Part shown: positions 44,735-48,003 of the stretch, piece after piece | How the letters are laid out: every line of letters starts with the position of its first letter | Position numbering within the stretch: the first letter of the stretch is position 1 | Assembly: GCA_903960515.1 (NCBI GenBank) | Contig: CAJCBL010000151.1 | Location: forward strand, 1-48,003 | Length of the DNA stretch: 48,003 nucleotides | Origin: an uncultured Verrucomicrobiota bacterium | GTDB lineage: Bacteria > Verrucomicrobiota > Verrucomicrobiia > Opitutales > Opitutaceae | Direction: 5' to 3' | The notes under the pieces: model-generated | What the model was told of the DNA's origin: nothing | Database searches by the model: none | What the model saw: the letters and a program-made list of their open reading frames with translations, nothing else | Program-made: the position numbers and the translations under genes

Positions 44735-45784
44735 ATGTCCATCCTCGCCTCACACATCACCAAGCACTTCGGCGCCTTCCGTGCGCTCGACGATGTAAAC
44801 CTCTCCGTGGGTGCCGGAAAACTGGTGGCGCTGCTCGGGCCCTCTGGCTCGGGCAAGACCACACTGCTGCGCATCATCGCCGGCCTGGAGCACGCCGACC
44901 CCGGTGCGGGCAGCGTGGCCTTCCACGGTGAGGACGTCACCCATGTGCCCGCCGGCAAGCGCCGTGTGGGCTTTGTATTCCAGCACTACGCACTGTTTCG
45001 TCACATGACCGTGAGCGAGAACATCGCCTTCGGCCTCGATGTGCGCCCCCGCTCACAGCGCCCGGCCAAGAGTGAGATCGCCGACCGCGTCAACGCCCTG
45101 CTCAAGCTCGTGCAGCTCGACGACCTGGGCGGGCGTTTCCCCACCCAGCTCTCCGGCGGCCAACGCCAGCGCGTGGCCCTCGCCCGCGCCTTGGCCGTGG
45201 AGCCCAAGGTGCTCCTGCTCGACGAACCCTTCGGCGCCCTCGACGCCCGCGTGCGCAAGGACCTGCGACGCTGGCTGCGCCGCTTCCACGACGAGATCGG
45301 GCTCACCACCGTTTTTGTCACCCATGACCAGGAGGAGGCCCTCGAGATCGCCGACGAGGTGGTGGTGATGAACAACGCCCGCATCGAACAGGTGGGCACA
45401 CCGCAGACCGTCTACGACCGCCCCTCCACGCCCTTCGTGTACCAGTTTCTGGGCAACGTGAACCGCCTGCGCCTGCCCTGGCACGGCTACCTGCCCGAGA
45501 CGGCCCTGGCCGCCCCCGATGGCACCGAAGCGGTATTCGTGCGCCCGCACGACCTCGAGCTCGTGCGCCACCAAAGCGGCATCGACGGCGAGCCGGGCAC
45601 CGTGCTCACCATCCACGCCGCCGGCGCCCGCGCCTGCCTCACCTGCCAGCGCCGCTCCGACGGCGAGCGCATCGAGGTGGAGCTCTCCCGCGCCGAATAC
45701 GACCAGCTCCAGGTGCGCCCCGACGACGCCGTGCTCCTGCGCATCCGCCACAGCCGCGCCCTGCGCGAAGAATACGCGATTTGA
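44735..45784 (+). CDS. cysA: Sulfate/thiosulfate import ATP-binding protein CysA
   Basis: This 349-residue ABC ATPase has Walker [12 protein letters not shown] (Lys41), Q-loop [16 protein letters not shown], signature [15 protein letters not shown], Walker [13 protein letters not shown] and the H-loop in [10 protein letters not shown]. Residues from about 240 form a TOBE-like C-terminal domain ([14 protein letters not shown]). It energises sulfate import through CysTW. No Shine-Dalgarno is present; the leader is the pyrimidine arm of the heptad repeat. Confidence 0.95.
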   Translation: MSILASHITKHFGAFRALDDVNLSVGAGKLVALLGPSGSGKTTLLRIIAGLEHADPGAGSVAFHGEDVTHVPAGKRRVGFVFQHYALFRHMTVSENIAFGLDVRPRSQRPAKSEIADRVNALLKLVQLDDLGGRFPTQLSGGQRQRVALARALAVEPKVLLLDEPFGALDARVRKDLRRWLRRFHDEIGLTTVFVTHDQEEALEIADEVVVMNNARIEQVGTPQTVYDRPSTPFVYQFLGNVNRLRLPWHGYLPETALAAPDGTEAVFVRPHDLELVRHQSGIDGEPGTVLTIHAAGARACLTCQRRSDGERIEVELSRAEYDQLQVRPDDAVLLRIRHSRALREEYAI

Positions 45785-45827
45785 TTTTCTCCTAGCAATC
45801 CACCCGGAACACCAACCAAACACCACC

Positions 45828-46805
45828 ATGGCACGCATCTACAGCGACATCACCCAGACCATCGGCAACACCCCGCTTGTTCGCCTCAACCGCACCGCCG
45901 CCAAGCACGGCGCCCAGGCCGAGATCCTCCTCAAACTCGAGTTCTTCAACCCGCTCTCCAGCGTGAAGGATCGTATCGGCGCCGCTATGATCGAGGACGC
46001 CCTCGCCAGCGGTAAGATCAACCAGAGCACCGTGCTCATCGAGCCCACCAGCGGCAACACCGGCATCGCCCTGGCCTTCGTGGCCGCCGCCAAGGGCCTC
46101 AAGCTCATCCTCACCATGCCCGAGACGATGAGCCTGGAGCGTCGCAAACTTCTCAAGATCCTCGGTGCCCGCCTCGTTCTTACCGAGGGCGCCAAGGGGA
46201 TGAAGGGCGCCATCGCCCGCGCCGAGGAGCTGCAGAAGCAGATCCCCAACAGCGTAGTGCTCCAGCAGTTCTCCAACCCCTCCAATCCCGCCGTCCACCG
46301 CCGCACCACCGCCGAGGAGATCTGGCGCGATACCGACGGCAAGGTCGACATCGTCGTCTCCGGTATCGGAACTGGCGGCACGATCACCGGCGTGGGCGAG
46401 GTGCTCAAGGAGCGCAAGCCCGGCATGCAGATCGTAGCCGTGGAGCCCGACGCCTCGCCGGTGCTCTCCGGTGGCACCCCCGGCCCGCACAAGCTGCAGG
46501 GCATCGGCGCCGGCTTCGTGCCCGGCGTGCTCAACACCAAGATCTACGACGAGATCATCCGGGTGAAGGAATCCGACTCCGGTCCGGTATCCAAGCAGGT
46601 GACCACCCTTGACGGCATCCCGGTGGGAATTTCCTCCGGAGCCGCGATCTGGGCTGCCCTGCAGCTCGCCCAGCGCCCTGAAAACGCCGGTAAGCAGATT
46701 GTGGTGATCGTGCCGTCCAGCACCGAGCGCTACCTCTCCACCTGGCTCTTTGCCGATGTGAATACCGACACCGACAGCATCGACGACCTCATCGCCGCGA
46801 CCTGA
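45828..46805 (+). CDS. cysK: Cysteine synthase A (O-acetylserine sulfhydrylase)
   Basis: This 325-residue PLP enzyme forms cysteine from O-acetylserine and sulfide. [11 protein letters not shown] carries the PLP lysine Lys47, EPTSGNTG binds the substrate carboxylate, and [11 protein letters not shown] forms the phosphate-binding loop. It starts [20 protein letters not shown] at ATG 45828, 43 bp after cysA, with no Shine-Dalgarno (leader ACCAACCAAACACCACC). It is the last gene of the sulfate operon; sulfite and sulfate reductase genes are not in the window. Length fits CysK (about 310-325). Confidence 0.96.
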   Translation: MARIYSDITQTIGNTPLVRLNRTAAKHGAQAEILLKLEFFNPLSSVKDRIGAAMIEDALASGKINQSTVLIEPTSGNTGIALAFVAAAKGLKLILTMPETMSLERRKLLKILGARLVLTEGAKGMKGAIARAEELQKQIPNSVVLQQFSNPSNPAVHRRTTAEEIWRDTDGKVDIVVSGIGTGGTITGVGEVLKERKPGMQIVAVEPDASPVLSGGTPGPHKLQGIGAGFVPGVLNTKIYDEIIRVKESDSGPVSKQVTTLDGIPVGISSGAAIWAALQLAQRPENAGKQIVVIVPSSTERYLSTWLFADVNTDTDSIDDLIAAT

Positions 46806-46833
46806 TCGCCGGGAAGCAGCAGTCCGTGTTCCG

Positions 46834-46855
46834 GGGCGGGGGGCGGCCCCCGCCC
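46834..46855 (+). terminator. GC-rich hairpin after cysK
   Basis: A perfect 9-bp stem GGGCGGGGG/CCCCCGCCC around a 4-nt loop begins 29 bp after the cysK stop. No T-run follows, so it is a terminator-like hairpin of uncertain efficiency. Confidence 0.5.
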
Positions 46856-46895
46856 TCTGCGTATTCTAGGTAGCGATCGTGCGGTCCAACTGTAG

Positions 46896-46917
46896 GGTCG
46901 GCCCTAGCGTCCCGACC
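46896..46917. repeat. Small palindrome GGTCGG/CCGACC
   Basis: A 6-bp perfect stem encloses CCCTAGCGTC. A related sequence, GCGGACCTAGCGTTCGGACC, occurs at 47031-47050 with weaker pairing. They look like two members of a small repeat family in this gene-free tail. Confidence 0.45.
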
Positions 46918-46924
46918 GCAGCCT

Positions 46925-47025
46925 GAGTTCAGCCTTCAGTGTTCGCTTCCCTTGGGTCGGAGTTCGCGTCCGCACTGCTGCCTGGGTTCGGCTTTCGGCA
47001 TTCCGCCTTCAGCCTTCGTTTCCCG
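46925..47025. repeat. Heptad-periodic tracts in gene-free tail
   Basis: Two runs have TTC every 7 bp: GAGTTCA GCCTTCA GTGTTCG (46925-46945) and GGGTTCG GCTTTCG GCATTCC GCCTTCA GCCTTCG TTTCCCG (46984-47025). No open frame with protein character is seen. Confidence 0.65.
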
Positions 47026-47118
47026 CAGGGGCGGACCTAGCGTTCGGACCGCTGACTGAGCCGTACCCATGCAATTGTACCGCTTAGCGCGCTGGCAGTG
47101 GACGAACTCCGGTGTCCG

Positions 47119-47179
47119 TCGTAGGAGCGTGCTTGCACGCGATCTGCGCTCTGAATCGCGTGGAAGCACGCTCCTACGA
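47119..47179. repeat. REP-like palindromic element, copy 4 (paired)
   Basis: Left arm 47119-47143 (CGTAGGAGCGTGCTTGCACG) and its reverse complement at 47155-47179, with one substitution (GTGGAAGC for GTGCAAGC), are separated by 11 bp, the same spacing as copy 3. Confidence 0.85.
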
Positions 47180-47192
47180 ATGACCGCAGCCT

Positions 47193-47449
47193 GAGTTCCG
47201 CTTTCAGCCCATTCCGCCTTCGGCATTCGCTTCCCTCCGTACCGCTGCGCTCGCAGGCGCTGCGTCGTGCCTAACGAAGAAGGAAGAGTGCAGAAGGCAG
47301 AGTGACGAACCCCGAGATCGGACGAAAAGCCGGAATGATTCTCTCGCCCCGCCTGCCTGTGCCGTGTCTGGCACGGCAGACAGGCCGCAGGCCACGACAG
47401 GCTACCTGCTACTCACTACTCGCTACTTCAGCCTGAGTTCCGCGTTCAT
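47193..47449. repeat. Further heptad tracts and a hairpin in gene-free tail
   Basis: 47193-47229 carries GAGTTCC GCTTTCA, a 2-bp phase slip, then GCCTTCG GCATTCG. 47273-47314 carries the purine orientation AACGAAG AAGGAAG AGTGCAG AAGGCAG AGTGACG. 47351-47385 is an imperfect hairpin (GCCTG...GCCGTG/CACGGC...CAGGC). 47401-47449 carries GCTACCT GCTACTC ACTACTC GCTACTT CAGCCTG AGTTCCG CGTTCAT. No gene is recognised from 46806 to the window end. Confidence 0.6.
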
Positions 47450-47561
47450 CATCGCTCTGCGTTAGCGAAGCGCCGCGACACCCCTGCACCACCGCTGGCG
47501 AACAGATCAGAGCGAAAGTGCCGCCGAACTGCATGGTCACGGCCCAGAGGCCGCACCGAGC

Positions 47562-48003
47562 TACGGCCGGCGCGCCGCCGCCGCCAGCACCGGTGGCGCA
47601 GCGCAGCCGTCCGAGCCTGCCCCTGCGGCTGGGCGTAGGGAGGGGGCCGTTGTGGTGGGGTCATGGGCACGGCTTGCAACCGTTTGCCTTCACGACCGTG
47701 AGGGCAAACGGTTGCAGTCCTGGGCCACCGAACACACCACTCAGGGTGTTCTAGAGGGGACAGTCGGAATCATTAGCCCAGAGTATTCCCGGGTAGTACG
47801 GCCCGCGCGCCGCCGCCGCCAGCACCGGTGGCGCAGCGCAGCCGTCCGAGCCTGCCCCTGCGGCTGGGCGTAGGGAGGGGGCAGTTGTGGTGGGGTCATG
47901 GGCACGGCTTGCAACCGTTTGCCTTCACGACCGTGAGGGCAAACGGTTTCAGTCCTGGGCCACCGAACACACCACTCAGGGTGTTCTAGAGGGGACAGTC
48001 GGA
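47562..48003. repeat. 235-bp-period tandem repeat, two copies, cut by window end
   Basis: Segment 47562-47768 (207 bp) recurs at 47797-48003 with only three substitutions that I can see, at offset 235. A 28-bp unrelated spacer, 47769-47796, lies between the copies. The repeat ends exactly at the window edge, so more copies may follow. Each copy contains a long hairpin and ends in GTGTTCTAGAGGGGACAGTC. Confidence 0.9.
47675..47716. repeat. 42-nt hairpin inside the tandem repeat
   Basis: TGCAACCGTTTGCC (47675-47688) pairs perfectly with GGCAAACGGTTGCA (47703-47716). The loop itself holds TCAC/GTGA, extending the stem. The second copy, 47910-47951, has a single mismatch (GGTTTCA). Confidence 0.8.

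Noticed and set aside
45785-45827. SAM or T-box element before cysK
   Set aside because: The spacer is only 43 bp and unstructured; cysK appears to be read from the upstream operon.
47451-47768. Possible integron attC sites
   Set aside because: Inverted repeats are present, but I could not find the paired core sites (GTTRRRY/RYYYAAC) with cassette open frames, and no integrase is in the window.
47562-48003. Possible CRISPR array
   Set aside because: Only two units of about 207 bp with a 28-bp spacer are seen; CRISPR repeats are 23-47 bp, and no cas genes are present.

Overview
The window is high-GC chromosomal DNA, probably from a member of the Verrucomicrobiota (Opitutales/Opitutaceae-like). 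This is inferred from very large propeller-type sensor kinases, exported proteins sharing a 'D-x-DG...NxxE / Y-x-V-x-x-S-x-D-x-x-x-W-T / RRFxR' module, and starts that mostly lack Shine-Dalgarno sequences. No rRNA, tRNA, CRISPR array, transposase gene or prophage is visible.

Layout. (1) 1-1325, minus strand: three-gene cluster of a Tat-signal protein, a DUF6916 protein and a phage-tail-collar (Mdp-type) protein running off the left edge. (2) 1546-3261: exported beta-helix protein, followed by a repeat-rich convergent spacer. (3) 3774-7733: Prc/Tsp tail-specific protease, rhomboid protease and small ferredoxin. (4) 7873-20203: extracellular block with a TonB-dependent receptor, a GH16-CBM6 glucanase-like enzyme, a 1629-residue hybrid sensor kinase and a GH141-like beta-helix protein. 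(5) 20416-31492: two divergent arms, each encoding a circularly permuted ATP-grasp ligase, an alpha-E domain and a transglutaminase; the left arm also has a transglutaminase-DUF2126 protein. (6) 31959-37503: a BtrH/C39-like protein and a second giant hybrid kinase, paralogous to the first only in its sensor half. (7) 38109-39315: DUF6941 protein and PhnP-like metallo-hydrolase. (8) 39415-46805: sulfate-assimilation operon in the order Rrf2 regulator, sulfate-binding protein, degenerate M14-like protein, intact M14/AspA-like hydrolase, CysT, CysW, CysA, CysK. (9) 46806-48003: gene-free, repeat-dense tail ending in a 235-bp-period tandem repeat.

Working together: the sulfate operon imports sulfate (sbp-cysTWA) and makes cysteine (cysK) under a four-cysteine Rrf2 regulator. 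The ATP-grasp/alpha-E/transglutaminase genes form a predicted peptide ligation and cleavage system. The two giant kinases probably sense periplasmic ligands, plausibly saccharides handled by the neighbouring exported enzymes (inference).

Most notable: an M14-family protein that has lost its zinc ligands, encoded beside an intact paralogue inside the sulfate operon; 7-bp-periodic spacer sequences ending at start codons inside operons; the mirror-symmetric ligase/transglutaminase locus; and the terminal tandem repeat with a long hairpin.
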